From NCBI GenBank assembly GCA_037127315.1, contig JBBBDQ010000347.1, positions 1,568,501 to 1,632,500 of the forward strand: a stretch of DNA of 64,000 nucleotides, written 5' to 3'. Positions 1 to 11,639 of this stretch are shown here, piece by piece. Below the pieces are notes generated by a model. The model made no database searches. It was not told the origin of the DNA and saw only the letters and a list, made by a program, of their open reading frames with translations. Every line of letters begins with the position of its first letter. The first letter of the stretch is position 1. The position numbers were made by a program, and so were the translations under genes. The stretch comes from Ascarosepion bandense (Eukaryota; Mollusca; Cephalopoda; Sepiida; Sepiidae).

Positions 1-193
1 ATTATTATCTATCTATTCCTCTATCTTAGTTTATATATATGTATTTCATTATGTTCATAACTATGTATCTGTTATTTTGATGAGAATTCATCTAAGTGAT
101 AAAATGTATATTCCGTCAAGCAAAACAGTTTCTATTTTGATTACATTTGCTCTTCGAAGACAGAACGCATATGAACGCTTTTTTACATATATC

Positions 194-495
194 ATGTCAA
201 TCACTCAAATAATTGTCATACGTGATACACGCTTGGGCGATCATGTCTTTTACGATCCATGACTGACTGGGCAGAAGATTTTCCCGGGGTATGTTGTGAT
301 TACTTACTGCGGTAGACTTGTTGTCAACGTAGGCTAAAGAACTTAATCTGTTCTCCTATTCAACCCATAGCTGGAGTGAGAAGTGATGGATTAATAACTT
401 CTCTAAGGGTATTTCTGCGTAAGTGAATGAAACGAATTCGACTGTAATTAGAACTCGGCTCTTCGTTTTCTCATTCCATTACACCAGAACGCATA
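194..495 (-). mobile_element. Octopus-type tRNA-derived SINE, copy 1
   Basis: Degenerate copy of the SINE repeated throughout the window. On the minus strand the order is a tRNA-like head with box A and box B, then a body, then a 3' part with the short palindrome around the TCTCGAAAGAGA site. In this copy that palindrome is disrupted. Sister copies at 500-818 and 4501-4808 align along the full length. SINEs are non-coding RNA polymerase III units moved by LINE proteins. Confidence 0.85.
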
Positions 496-499
496 TAAT

Positions 500-818
500 A
501 TGTCAGTCAGTCAGGTAAGTGCCATACGTGATATACGCTTTGGGCAATCATGTCTCGAAAGAGACATGACTGAGTGTGGGCAGAAGATTATCCCGCAGTA
601 GGTTGCCATTGCTTTCTGCAGTAGATTCGTTGCCAGCCAAGGCTATAGAGCACAATCTGTCCAATTATTTAACCCATAACTGGAGGGAAGATACGAATTA
701 ATACATTTTCCAAAGGTATTTGTGCGTAAGTGAATGCAATGAATTTAACTGGAGTTCGAGCTCGGCTCCCCGATTTGTCGTTCGGAGTCGATATTCACTG
801 CACCACAACGCACATAAC
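500..818 (-). mobile_element. Octopus-type tRNA-derived SINE, copy 2
   Basis: Well-preserved minus-strand copy lying head-to-tail directly after copy 1. It retains the AGTCAGTCAG-like 3' end, the TCTCGAAAGAGA palindrome, a CCCATAACTGGAGGGAAG core and a recognisable box B and box A at its right end. Two adjacent copies in one orientation suggest either insertion of one next to another or local duplication. Sequence divergence between them favours separate insertions. Confidence 0.9.
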
Positions 819-1390
819 GATCTTTAAATTGAACAATTTCTTAAACCAGTTAAAAATACAAACGGATGACAAACTAAGTAGCTTGGTTGTATATTAAGAA
901 CAGGGAATTCGTAGATCATGGCATTATCAATAAATATTCCTTCTCGTAAACTATCATCAATTTTGAAAAAAAAAATGTCGTCTAAATTATAAAATAAGAC
1001 AACTGAAGCGAACAAAATGAAGTGTCCATACACTTTAAGTAAATTGATTTCTGGCCCAATAATTTTGATTTAGTTGAAAAAAAAGTTTTCCTTTTATACA
1101 TTTTCTAACTTTTGCTTGTTTTTTTCTAGAATTTTGAGAGCCCAATACATTTAAGTACATCATCCCTATATACCCCACTTACCTAAGATACATATATGAC
1201 GTTCTTTAATGATATCTTCATGATATAGATCTATTAGTCATAATAATGACACATAATAAGGTTGAACTTACAGTCAGGTTCACTCATGAATTTTAAAGTA
1301 ATGTCTACCTTCCCTAGACAGCATATTACTAAGTATCACTAAAAGTTATTACTTCTAACAACAATACAAAATACATAACCTACCCTTTCA
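819..1390. other. AT-rich sequence, nothing recognised
   Basis: No convincing gene, RNA or repeat. A 69-codon minus-strand frame (824-1033) has no recognisable domain and could be chance or a decayed transposon protein. Confidence 0.5.
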
Positions 1391-1394
1391 ACAC

Positions 1395-1840
1395 TCTTTC
1401 TATAAAACTTGTAAATAAATTATTTTCTTCCTCATTTAGGTGCTGCATCACTTAAGGACGTCAGCGATCATGGTCCTTCACATTTTCTCTTTTGTAACTT
1501 TTAATATAATTTGTTTCATTATTTCTCCCCAAACCTCTTTTGCTTTCCAGTTGATTAAGCCTGTAATGCACGCCATGTGTTGTTTTCTCCTATCTCTTTT
1601 TCCATCTATTTGCCTTGTGAGTATCATGTTCTCTAAATCCGTCCTACCTCATTACCTATCTAAGAAAATTTAACTGTCTCATTCTGATGTTAAACATAAG
1701 CTCCTTTTTTATTTCTATTGTCTTCAAACCTCGTCGATTGTTCACATGTTCGATCATTGGTGTCCTTCGAATCCTTTTGTAAGCCACGTTTATATTGTTT
1801 AGAGGTTTTCCTTCAATTTTGATGAGATTGTATAGCATTC
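1395..1840 (-). pseudogene. Decayed LINE reverse-transcriptase C-terminal fragment
   Basis: The minus strand encodes a degenerate version of the C-terminal region of an endonuclease-reverse transcriptase, seen most clearly in the segment containing HVNNRR and then RMRQLNFLR. The same region is preserved at 8925-9390 as HVNNDEVLKRK followed by KRQLKFLGHAMRKEG. Stops and frameshifts interrupt it. It is an old 5'-truncated LINE relic with no function of its own. Confidence 0.65.
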
Positions 1841-2332
1841 GATGCCATATATCACTTAACAGTGATCACTTAACAGATGTCATTTAACAGTCTAGTACTC
1901 TTTTCTTTGTTTCCAATGAAATTTTCCTGTCTCTAAATACTGTGCTTAGCTTTTGGAGTGCGACTTTGGCCACGTCAATTACTAATACTAGGATATTGAT
2001 CAACAAAACCAAGATAGGCGAAAATATAATTAGGAAAAAAATAAATCCCAGATTTCGAAATTTCGAAATGACACCGCGAGTAGCCGGTATCTATGGACAC
2101 CGAAGAGATTTACATTCACAGAACAATTACACCTATATTAAATAATATAACTTAAAAAAAAGAACAAAATTGGCCATATTTTTTTCATTTTATAAGTTTA
2201 AACCTAGTTAAAATACAAAATTATTTATTATGCATAAAGTATTTCGGGCGCCTACGTTTTTCCATCTTTAAATACACGTCAAAAACATATTACATTCCCA
2301 CCCTTTATATACATACATACATACATACATAG

Positions 2333-2333
<1 letters not shown>

Positions 2334-2389
<56 letters not shown>

Positions 2390-2400
2390 TACATACATAT
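2334..2400. repeat. (AC)n and (ATAC)n microsatellite
   Basis: About 50 bp of pure AC dinucleotide flanked by ATAC tetranucleotide repeats. It abuts the left end of the Tc1-like remnant. Confidence 0.95.
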
Positions 2401-2401
2401 A

Positions 2402-2975
2402 CAGTACTGTAAAAAGTATTAGGACAAGAACTATTTTATCTTTTATGATTGTATACTGACAGAAAATAAACAATTAAATTAAAGTAATTTTATTTTATTT
2501 ACTCAACAAATGATTTAACAAGAAAAAAATATTTGTTACAAAATAAATTTAATATTTAGTGTAATAGGCTTTTGCTTTTATCACAGCCTTCATTCTGTCA
2601 GGCATTGACATCACGAGCTTCTAAAATGGATCTAATGGTATCTCCTGCCAAGCATTTTGTATTTGTTCCCAAATTGTGTCTTGCGCAGTAACATTAGATT
2701 TATCAATTTTTTTTACAAAATATCCCATAGATGTTCAATAGGATTGCAATCAGAGGTTTGTGGGGGACAATTCAGATTCTGAAGCCTTCCTTCCTCTTCT
2801 TTTAATCCTTACAAAGGTTTGGCTTTTCAACCTGTATTTGAATTTCAGTGAGGTTTTTGAGAAAATCAACACTGTCCTAATACTTTTGCACACTACCGGT
2901 AGTGTTTGAACAAGGGTTATTTTCAATCCTCATAAAATATCAAATAGTGCTTGTCCTAATACTTTTGCGCAGCAC

Positions 2976-2980
<5 letters not shown>
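2402..2980 (-). mobile_element. Tc1-like DNA transposon remnant
   Basis: The minus strand carries a frameshifted C-terminus of a DDE transposase. CNPIEHLWDIL (around 2710-2750) is the segment holding the third catalytic acidic residue, and further on SMPDRMKAVIKAKG is recognisable across a frame change. The ends share an inverted motif, AAGTATTAGGAC on the left (near 2420) and its complement at 2875-2890 and again at 2955-2970. This suggests termini with inner and outer repeats on the right. The first half of the transposase is absent. Confidence 0.7.

Positions 2981-3028
<48 letters not shown>
2981..3028. repeat. (TA)n microsatellite
   Basis: About 48 bp of TA dinucleotide directly at the right terminus of the Tc1-like remnant. 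Confidence 0.95.
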
Positions 3029-3030
<2 letters not shown>

Positions 3031-3225
3031 CGAAACTTTACGAAATCTGTTAGGAAATCTATTAAGACTGCCATATTTTTAAATTATTTGTTTGGGACAT
3101 TCTTTTTAATGGCTACATGTATTTCAGTAGATGCTTTTGTTTTTAAATTAAACATTATATTTATATGAATTCTTCAAAAAACGGTAACATGTTTGTTAAA
3201 AACACCATTTCGAGCTTTGTTTGAC

Positions 3226-3305
3226 CATAAGCCCTGCGTGGTTGAGTGGTTAAGATCTAATGATGGTTTTCTGTAGGCGACGCATATTTGAAACCTGCCG
3301 GAGAA
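3226..3305 (+). other. tRNA-like sequence (probable tRNA pseudogene or SINE head)
   Basis: GTGGTTGAGTGGTTAAG is a good box A of the Ser/Leu type, and a weakened box B follows about 45 bases later (TATTTGAAACCTG). Arms do not close into a complete cloverleaf, so this is a tRNA-derived relic and not a working tRNA. Confidence 0.4.
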
Positions 3306-3414
3306 TGTGTATTTTTCTAACAAGATTTCTCAGTTATTAACACCAATAGATGTAATTAAATACACTGTTTAATTATCAAAAAATGATCAACTAAAATAAT
3401 GTCTAAAACTCAAA

Positions 3415-3419
<5 letters not shown>

Positions 3420-3477
<58 letters not shown>
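3420..3477. repeat. (TA)n microsatellite
   Basis: About 58 bp of TA dinucleotide. Another 29-bp TA tract lies at 3698-3726. Confidence 0.95.
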
Positions 3478-3479
<2 letters not shown>

Positions 3480-3692
3480 CTCTTCAGAAATGAATTGAGT
3501 TCTTTCGGTGACTGGCGTGTGTACACACTACTTATATACAATACGTTAAAATTTCCCTTCTCTTAGGTAGTAGCGACTCCGGCTGACACCAAATCTTTCG
3601 AGGTTCGATCCCGTCCAGAAGCAAGTGGATATGTCTAGCGACACTGATAAACTTTGATCCAGTGAAACAGGCTTGTATATGGATGACTAATA

Positions 3693-3729
<37 letters not shown>

Positions 3730-4500
3730 GAGAATCATTCCATAGTGTCTACTTAAAGGTTTACCTTAGTCTCTATAGTAATGGTAAGCCAATCTATTCA
3801 CAAGCCTTCTCAGAGATTCTTTCATAGCAATGCAGGAGTCTAAAATATTTCTGGAATATTGATTGCACCACAACGCGCAGTTTATATAGATACAGCTTAT
3901 AAAATATATTATACCTAAACTAATTTGTAAGCATGTTGTACCTTGAACCGTTATCAATTTTTTAAACTATTTTAATAGTAAATGCAATATTTGCTTTTGA
4001 TACACATTCATAACTCATCACTCAATAAATCCTGGGCCTAACGTGAATCAACACATTTTAGGCAAAAGTCGACTTTATTTATCAACATAGTTTCTTTCTA
4101 GAGTGATACACTGATTTCAACGCTTCGCTAAAATTCCGATGTATTTTTTGTAGAAGGATTTGTCTTTGAAATCAAAATACGCCTCAGTTTCGTCTGTCAC
4201 TTCTTCATTTGAGCCAAATCTCTTTCCCTGAAGTATTCTTTTGAGGTCTGCGAACACCCAGTGCCAGAACTTAATAGAACAGAGTGGATGCGGAAGCAAT
4301 TCAAAGTGCAATTCATATAATTTTGCCATTCTTACGATCGGCTTGTGAGGGGGTGCGTTGTTTTGGTAAAAGATCACAGTTTTCTTCTTCATTTGTGGCC
4401 GTTTTATGGTAATTTTTCCCTTCAACCCACCAATAATGCTATATATTATTCGCTATTGATGGATCTTTTTCTCAAGTTAATGAACAAAATACCTTAAGTT

Positions 4501-4808
4501 AAGTCAGTTAAGTGCCATACGGGATACACGCTTGGGCGATCATGTCTCGAAAGAGACATGACTGACTGGGCAGAAGATTATCCCGCAGTAGTTTGCCATA
4601 GCTTTCTGCGGTAGACTGGTTGCCGGCCAAGGCTATAGAACCCAATCTGCCCTGCTATTTAACCCATAACTGGAAGGAAGAGACGGATTAATACCTTTCC
4701 TAATGGTATTTGCGCGTAAGTGAATACGATGGATTCAACTGGAATTCGAATTCGGCTCCCCGGTTTCTCGTTCCGAGCCGATATCCACCGTATTACAACT
4801 TGCACATC
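4501..4808 (-). mobile_element. Octopus-type SINE inserted in the mariner pseudogene
   Basis: Nearly full-length, well-preserved minus-strand copy with the TCTCGAAAGAGACATGACTG palindrome, the CCCATAACTGGAAGGAAG core and a box-B-like GGAATTCGAATTC. It separates the central and C-terminal parts of the mariner transposase, so it inserted after the mariner copy did. Confidence 0.93.
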
Positions 4809-5169
4809 CCAAAAGACGAAGGCCAAAATCTTGCCTGCTGATGCCTGCGTCTCTGGTTGCTTTGGACCTATTTAACCTGGCGCTATTCAGCCAGCTGACT
4901 GCCGTTTTGACTCTGCAGTGAAGCGGTTAATCCATGTTACATCATTGTCACACATTCATGCAAAACCTACTCCTTCTTGTGTTGAAACAGTTGCAAACAA
5001 CGCTCTGAATCGTCGACGCGTTGTTGTTCTTGATTAACTGTGAGATCACACGCCACCGACTTTGAAAAGTTTCCTGTTAAATAGTGAATACACAGCCTTC
5101 GGATATGCTGAACGCTTCTGCTATCTCACGCAACTTTAATTAATGATCGGCCAAAACGAGTTCGTGGAT

Positions 5170-5171
5170 TG

Positions 5172-5231
<60 letters not shown>
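5170..5231. repeat. Poly-T followed by (GT)n microsatellite
   Basis: About 24 T followed by about 18 GT repeats, within the mariner pseudogene. Confidence 0.95.
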
Positions 5232-5236
<5 letters not shown>

Positions 5237-5349
5237 AGACAACTGCCGATTTGGGGCGGCCTTAGCGTTCAGCATCATTTGTATCTGTACGACCGCGTTT
5301 AATGTCAGCATAACAACTTTTAATCGTTGTTTACGACGGGGAAAATTAT

Positions 5350-5955
5350 GAATAACACTTATCAAGTCATTGCTTTGCTTGAACAGTATTGTTACTATCA
5401 GAAAGCAATGCTTTATCTACACACGAAGTTCAGATCTTTCTTTTGTTTTGAAGATTTGCAACAATGACTTTACTTAAATAACTGTTATTTGCAAACTAAT
5501 AATCTTATTGGGCCTACATTTGAACGTTAGTACTTCTTAAATATAATATGGACTTTTTATTAATGGCGATATCTATTTGTCTGGTCCGGGACTTATTGAG
5601 CGATGTGTTATATCAATTTGCATACAAACAACTGAATTAATCTATGCTAACTCTCTGTGAAAATTATCAAAGAATATTATACCAAGGTTATTAAATATAC
5701 TTAAATATGCATAAAATAAGATATGCTTATACAATTAACCACATTAGAAGATTTTTTTAATAAACAAATAATTGTCGCATTATTTACACGCTGCTTATTT
5801 GTCCTTAAATATTTTTAACTTAATTCGAGAAAGAAAGGACTACGTATAATAAAATATACTTCTTAGTTTGTTAAAGAACTTATTTTAATTTTGTATTCAG
5901 TTTTTCTATCATTTCTACTAAGAAAGACAGTTCCCAAGAATCTACCGAGTGTAGA
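5350..5955. other. AT-rich sequence, nothing recognised
   Basis: No open frame above background and no repeat similarity that I can see elsewhere in the window. Confidence 0.5.
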
Positions 5956-5959
5956 GACA

Positions 5960-7115
5960 AAAACGGTTTTCAAGACTGAAGATGGCAAGTAACGTTGTAT
6001 TTAAACTTTTGAAGATTGTAAATGTGATGATTGCATTTAACAGTTTCAACAGGATGAGAGCTACCTGTCAATCTAGTAGAACGTTTAATTTCATGTAAAC
6101 GGGGCATCAGGGAAGAAAGCTCGTCTGAGCAGTTGCCGTGAAAATATTTGTAAAAAAGACAGAGAGATGTCACGCAGCCTCGGTGAGAAAGCAATTGAAG
6201 TCGAGATGCCAAATCAGGACCTAATACATTGCAGATCCCTTTTTATCATGTTAAGAACACCAAGATGAATAGCAGATATAACATCGGTATTCAATGTGCG
6301 GACGAATGCTAGATCTGTAAATGTGCAAGACGGTCACTGAAATACTATATTTTCTGATATAACGCAGAGAACAAATGTTTCAGGCAGTAGACGCAATTAT
6401 TGATTCAGTTCTACTTTAAATCAGTTGAAAACATGAGACTATGAAGGCGCAATTTTTTTTCTCCACTGTCTAGCATCAAGAATGCTGATGGCAGACATGA
6501 AAGTGTCTCTATTTTGGCTAAAATAAAACATATTGTTTTGAAATCATTAACATTTACAAGCCATTTTCTGCTCCAGTTAACCATGAATTGGAGTGCATTT
6601 AAAAGACGTTTATTTTGTCAGCTTTGACGGACTTTTATTGTAAGAGGAGTAAATATTAGTGTTATTGGCATAAGATGAGATGACATTATTAATGAAAACC
6701 AGAAACAACGTATGTTTCAGGACAGAACTATGACAAATACATTCATTTATGTAAAAGTTGCTTACGTAGAGAACAGTAGATAGCTTAGGGGCATATTTCT
6801 TTACGATGACGACTGGAATCATCTCGCCTGCCTTGTAGGCGTCTAATTTAGGGATGATATTTGTGAAGAGTGACGGGGTTGTGCGCATATCACGCAGTAA
6901 AGCCTGTGTTCTAAAAGATAAATGGAGTCAGGTGTGTGCAGTTCAGATTATTTGAGTGTTAATATTGAATAAAATTTCTAAGCAAAGCATTCAACCATAT
7001 CAGCTGCAGGTGTCAGGACTTAAAAGTGATTAAAAGAACACGTACAAAGGGTTTGATGTTATTCAGCACACTCTTACAGAGCCGCCAGTAATCTCTAGAA
7101 CCAAACTTATTCGAA
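5960..7115 (-). pseudogene. Decayed LINE of the 17.6-21.2 kb family, C-terminal and RT parts
   Basis: The minus strand matches the large LINE with many small lesions. Recognisable pieces are SRLQLLSHRGCVTSLCLFYKYFHGNCSDELSSL cut short as CLFYKYFHGNCSDELSS (5970-6212), a thumb-domain region (6250-6610), a degraded catalytic region FINNVISSYANNTNIYSS (6610-6888, YADD changed to YANN), and the segment just upstream of the RT (7020-7115). It has lost the 3' UTR and the catalytic Asp pair, so it cannot be active. A near copy of 6290-6605 recurs at 9695-10005. Confidence 0.75.
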
Positions 7116-7560
7116 ACAAAGAAAAGTGTACTCGATAGCTATGTGTTATCTGTCATACTATATGACAGCAATTGCTCAACGATCTTTGTAAGGATGAAGA
7201 AGAGACTCGAAGGAACAGATATATCGTTCCAAAAAAGCATGCTGATACCAGAGACTGAGCATGTGAGCAACATGGCGATGGATAAGATTCGGATGAAAAA
7301 AATACGTATACTTATTACCAGGAAGTGACAGCTGAGGTTTCAGGACCATGAAATGAGGAAAGAATGTTTGGAGAATCTAATACTCACAGAACGGAAAAAA
7401 AGTAAGGATGACTGAAGAAAGCAGTGCGAGACATACTTGGTGGGATTCGGTTAGCGGATTGTGTAGGGGAAGAAGCACAAAGACCAAAAGTGTTGAAAGT
7501 GACAAGGGATAATGGCAAGTAGAAGTGCATGATCGTCTACGTTCTGAAATGATACAGCAA
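7110..7560 (+). pseudogene. Second-family LINE C-terminal fragment inside the decayed LINE
   Basis: The plus strand resembles the 8925-9390 fragment, with a diverged HVSNMAMDKIRMKK-like segment (7259-7300) and a terminal part aligning to the region before its stop. Heavily mutated. It separates the two parts of the surrounding LINE relic, so it is either a nested insertion or a rearrangement junction. Confidence 0.55.
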
Positions 7561-7679
7561 ATGAAGAAGAAGATATAGCGCTCAACAGTAATGAGAGGAA
7601 GGGAAATGTTATAGAAAGAAAATATAACTGATTTAGGTTAGTAGAAAGAGCAAGAGACACATTTAAAAATGGTTTGGAG

Positions 7680-8114
7680 ATTCAAGAGTTTTCCCTAGTC
7701 AGCGTGAGATGTTCGCTGACTTAATCCCCCATGTGATTCATGTGGACATTAGAGTCTTTTTTTAAAATAGGAAGATAGCCAAGAACCGTGGATTCATATG
7801 AGGGTATAGCAGAGATAAGATTAGTTTCGCAGAGAGCCAAGATAACTGGAGATGGTTCGAATAGAAACGGTCCGACACTGCAGAAATTAATACGAATACC
7901 ACGAATATTGAGGAAACAATGATTGATGTGCTTTTTTTATTGTTTAGTTTTATTTCGTGGGTTGCTTATGGTCAACTTGTGTTATGTAGGTGAGGTAGTT
8001 GTAGCTGAAGGCCCTCTAATGTAACATGTGCGTGCAAGGAAATGGTACAGACAGCAACATAGTGTGGCCCAACGGAGTTACTTGCAGGGACACACTTCTC
8101 TGTGCGATATGAAA
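7680..8114 (-). pseudogene. Decayed LINE, 5' UTR and endonuclease N-terminus
   Basis: Aligns with 20400-20840 of the intact LINE on the minus strand: the start of the endonuclease region followed by the 5' untranslated part, up to a TTGCAGGGACAC stretch matching the LINE near 20826. This is the 5' part of the same relic as 5960-7115, and the Helitron at 8115 begins right at its end. Confidence 0.65.
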
Positions 8115-8584
8115 TCTATGTAAACTTGTTTATAAATAGAACTTTGTCTCGGTGTGTGTGTCCGTTACTTATAGACTCCGAAACGGCTAAACCGATTTTC
8201 TTGAAAATTTACACAGTTGTACTATAAGCGTCTGCGAGTGTTCATAGCTAGGTTTTGTGTCGAGATTCCCCCGATAAATATCGAAAATCGATAATCGAAA
8301 AATTCGAGTTACAGAAGGATTGGTCCGATTTTAATCAAATTTGATACACTCATAGAAAAAACATAAGAAACCAAATTCAGAAGTTTCAAGGTTGCAGTTC
8401 TTACAAGAGTGCAGAAAATTTGATATCGATATCAGGAAATCAAAATTTGACTTACATCCATTTAGTTTTCTTTCAGTCTACGGTTTCGCTTTAATTAGCA
8501 ACAACTATTGAGTCTGAGCTCCAGGACCATGGAGTAGTTTTAAAGCTTTCATTACACCCGAGCAACGCCGGGCTATACTGCTAG
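8115..8584 (+). mobile_element. Non-autonomous Helitron, copy 1
   Basis: The element starts with TC directly after an A (TCTATGTAAACTTG) and ends with CTAG directly before a T. Just before the end is a GC-rich hairpin at 8555-8573 (ACCCGAGCAACGCCGGGC). These are the hallmarks of Helitrons, rolling-circle transposons that insert between A and T without target duplication. A second copy at 60016-60394 has the same two ends in the opposite orientation. No Rep/helicase coding sequence is present, so it depends on proteins encoded elsewhere. Confidence 0.8.
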
Positions 8585-8924
8585 TACATTTATATTTCAA
8601 TGTAAAAGAATAAAACATATATATATTTTCATAATTTAAAATAACATATATTCTTATTAAGGTTGGGTGTTTTCCATTCGTTTTCAAACTGGCAAATGTT
8701 TACTCATTACGAACTAATAATTAAAACTTTTTATACTCATTATTTTGGAAGAAACAACCTGTTTGACGCTATAACTTTTTTTATGCAATGTGTTGACTAC
8801 GCCTATGTGCAAATAAATTGAAACAATTGTTAGTTTCTTTATTTTCAGTATACGGTCAATTTTAGAACCACTGGAGCGACAGGGTGTAATCGATTTTTAT
8901 TTTTGCCTCATTTTAGGTTGTTTT

Positions 8925-9395
8925 GCAGTCTTATAGAAACAAAGAGAAGCGTACTGGATTGCTATGTGATGTCGCTTTTTTAATATGGCAGTGAATGTTG
9001 GACAATATCTTCGAAGATGAAAGAAAAACGCGAAACAGCTGAAGTGTGATTTTGCAGAAAGATGCTGCGGATATCATGGACATAGCATGTGAACAATGAT
9101 GAGGTTTTGAAAAGGAAATTAATACTGAGCACCAGGAAGAGACAACTAAAGTTCCTGGGGCATGCAATGAGGAAGGAGGGCTTGAAAAATATGTTACTAA
9201 CAGACCAGATAGATGGAAGAAGAGACAGAGGAAAGCAGAGGATAACATATTTGGAGGACCTGGTCAGGTGGATGACGGAACGAGGGTTGCATGTTGCAAC
9301 AGGAAAAAGCGTGCTAAGAGCCACCAGGGACAGGGAGATGTGGAAAGCCATAATCGCCTACGTCCTGAAAGGATATAACACATAAAAAAGGAATA
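8925..9395 (+). pseudogene. LINE reverse-transcriptase C-terminal fragment (second family)
   Basis: An open stretch of 98 codons (9089-9385) encodes a typical LINE C-terminal region: HVNNDEVLKRKLILST, then RKRQLKFLGHAMRKEG and RRDRGKQRITYLEDL, ending near MWKAIIAYVLKG. Upstream codons in the same element contain stops. It is 5' truncated with no catalytic domain. Related fragments lie at 1395, 7110, 55470 and 56530. Confidence 0.75.
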
Positions 9396-9514
9396 AATAC
9401 GGCAACAGAAGTCTATTTCCGGAGAGTACGATGAAATTTCGTAGGCCTTGAAAAATATTGCGTCATCCGTGATTGTATCACAATTCACGCTCGGACACTC
9501 TTGTCGCGACTGTA

Positions 9515-9665
9515 GAATAGGCGTCTTACGGACATTGTCTTAGATGGATGTTACTCTAAGGAAGCGTACAAAAATTATAATGCAGTACGAACACACTGAT
9601 AAGTCTCACAGAAAGTTCGCTGATATATTTGGTGTCGGCCTTTCTACTGTCAGTCGTATCATCAA
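9515..9665 (+). pseudogene. Transposase DNA-binding fragment (Tc1-like)
   Basis: Encodes YEHTDKSHRKFADIFGVGLSTVSRIINVN, written here in pieces: HRKFADIFGVGLSTVSRII resembles the helix-turn-helix of Tc1-type transposases. It is cut off by the LINE segment that follows. Confidence 0.45.
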
Positions 9666-9694
9666 TGTGAATTGGATTGTATCAGCACAAATGT

Positions 9695-10005
9695 GCGGAC
9701 GAATGCGAGATCAGTAAATGTACAAGACGGTCACTGACATACAAAATTTTCTGACATAACGCAGTGACCAAATGTTTCTGGCAGTAGACGCAATTGTTGA
9801 TTCAGTTCTACTTTAAATCAGTTGAGAACATTAGACTATGAAGGCGCAATTTTTTCTCCAGAGATCTAGCATCAACAATGCTGATGGCAGACATAAAAGT
9901 TTCTTTGTGTTGGCTAAAATAAAACATATAGTTTTGAAGTCATTAACATTAACAAGCCATTTTCTGCCCTAGCTAACCATGAATTGGAGTTCATTTAAAA
10001 GACAA
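9695..10005 (-). repeat. Second copy of the 6290-6605 LINE segment
   Basis: High-identity copy of 6290-6605 in the same orientation, containing the thumb-domain part of the LINE but no 3' end. Missing 3' tail means it was not made by ordinary target-primed insertion from this region. Duplication of genomic DNA is more likely. Confidence 0.75.
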
Positions 10006-10184
10006 AACAAAGGAAAATGCGTTTGGAAGAAAAAGTCAACGCCAATCGGTGACATATAAATGATAAAAGAAAGTGTTAAATATTCTAGCAAAATATTAAT
10101 TGTTTTGATTCTGTTAATTTGCATAATGGCATATGAAGCCTAATAGAACTACAAGAAAAAAAGCAAACGGCATATTTGTCCGTT

Positions 10185-10400
10185 TGTGATTTTTTTTCTT
10201 GTGGGAATATCTCAAGAGTAAAGTGTACACGACTGGACCAAGAACTCTTGATGAGTTAAAACAGAGAATTCAAGATGAAATTAACAGTATCACAGTTGAG
10301 ATGTTGCAGCGATCACTAAGGAATCTCAACAGCAGCTTTTAAGAATACATTCGTACAGGACGACGCCATCTTCAGAACATCATTTTTAAAAAAATGAAAA
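10185..10400 (+). pseudogene. Transposase C-terminal fragment
   Basis: Encodes FLWEYLKSKVYTTGPRTLDE followed by LKQRIQDEINSITVEMLQRSLRNLN, then after a stop HLQNIIF. I recognise this as the C-terminus of a mariner-superfamily transposase widespread in invertebrates. The catalytic part is missing. It may or may not belong with the fragment at 9515. Confidence 0.6.
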
Positions 10401-10754
10401 TTCTATCATTGATTCTTAAATGGCATTTTTAAGGTTTCAATTACTTTGAATAAAATATTTTTCTTCCATCACTCTTGGTGTTATTAGATTGTTAAAATTT
10501 TCCCGTTGTTTGGTGTCACTCTGTGTATGTTTTTTCATATCATGCTAGATTTCCATTAATTTTTATATTAATTTAATTTCACTGACTTTTTCCAAGTTAT
10601 TTTTAACGGCTATAAACATTTTCAGAATATTTTCCTAATTTTTTTAATCTAATTGATTTCTTTTATTACCAAGTTGCATGTTATTAAAAGCCAACAAATA
10701 TTATTAGATTGTAAGAATTTTTTAAAATAATAATGATTTAGTGAGTGGAAGACA

Positions 10755-10860
10755 CAGATACATACCTTTCCCAAGTGTGCATGCACGTAAATACAACGGG
10801 TTCAACTAGAATTGGAACTCTGAATTCCGAGCCAACAATTACATCACCGCATATCCACAC
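10755..10860 (-). mobile_element. Truncated octopus-type SINE (head only)
   Basis: Matches only the tRNA-like half of the SINE: TACCTTTCCCAAG, a degraded box B near 10800 and a box-A region near 10850. The 3' half is missing. Confidence 0.65.
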
Positions 10861-10869
10861 TTACAGCAC

Positions 10870-11635
10870 CTGATATTCCCATCTAGGCTAAACATCGCTT
10901 TACTTCAATGATCGTACGGAAGGAATAATAAAAGTAAGTAGCATTTGCATCAAATTATTTCCCATTGCCTATTGCGTTGTAAGAGAATCTGAATTAATTT
11001 TTACACAGAAATTGTTTCGTATATATGTGTACGCTAAAAGAAAGTTGTCTTTATTTTTTGTATAATTTTGTTTTTATCAACTTATGGCCAAGCGTATGTA
11101 GCAATTCATTACAATGAAGTTTCGTATTGAGATATGTTCAGCTCCATAGAGAGGGACCCGCTTGTCTATTTTCAAAGGAAGATGTATTCACAATTCCCTT
11201 TTTGTAGAGGAGCCAAAGTTTCTGGGCGAGATGCCAAGGTGATTTCTGGCTTCTCTGCTCAAAACTGGAACTACCAATCGGAGAACGCTCCCCGGTTCCT
11301 GAAAATGATTCGTGGCGCTCAAGACTTGAGTCGCTTACGCAATTGCATGGGGTTTTTTCTATTGCCAAGATTTCCACGAATTTTCATCCTTCTTCAAATT
11401 ATCAGCCTCTTTTGCCAAACGTTTTTCTATTTTCATTTGGCATTATCGCTTTTCTGGAGTGAATTGATCACACACAGTTTCAATTCATTTTGTGATTTAT
11501 TTCTGTTTCCAAAAATCTTTACTTTCGCTTCCTATCTTTTTTTCTCTCTCTCACTTCAATATATTCATACACCAACTAACAGTGCGCAAACCCATACGCA
11601 TATATATAAATATATATTGCACATTGAGTGCTAGT
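10870..11635. other. Unique-looking sequence with a 166-codon frame of unknown meaning
   Basis: A plus-strand frame at 11134-11634 starts MFSSIERDPLVYFQ and later becomes rich in Phe/Leu, as expected for translated pyrimidine-rich DNA. No domain, signal or homology recognised. No splice or promoter evidence. I regard it as chance. Confidence 0.4.
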
Positions 11636-11639
11636 GCTA

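Larger units (their letters stand above)
4045..5345 (-). pseudogene. mariner transposase pseudogene, split by a SINE and a microsatellite
   Basis: The minus strand gives successive pieces of a mariner transposase in correct order: a linker-like DTNDAERKGRPKS (about 5300-5260), the helix-turn-helix LREIAEAFSISEGCV (about 5140-5095), a middle part to about 4810, then after the SINE a C-terminal piece with NNAPPHK and GKRFGSNEEVTDETEAYF (4425-4117). The second catalytic Asp is replaced by Asn (QNNAPPH), and the expected SPDLAPSD segment with the third acidic residue is destroyed. Stops and frameshifts occur throughout. A poly-T/(GT)n tract at 5170-5231 interrupts the N-terminal part. Confidence 0.75.

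Noticed and set aside
11134..11634. 166-codon frame as a host gene
   Set aside because: No recognisable domain, composition drifts to pyrimidine-rich codons, and a 79-codon frame opposite it is equally open.
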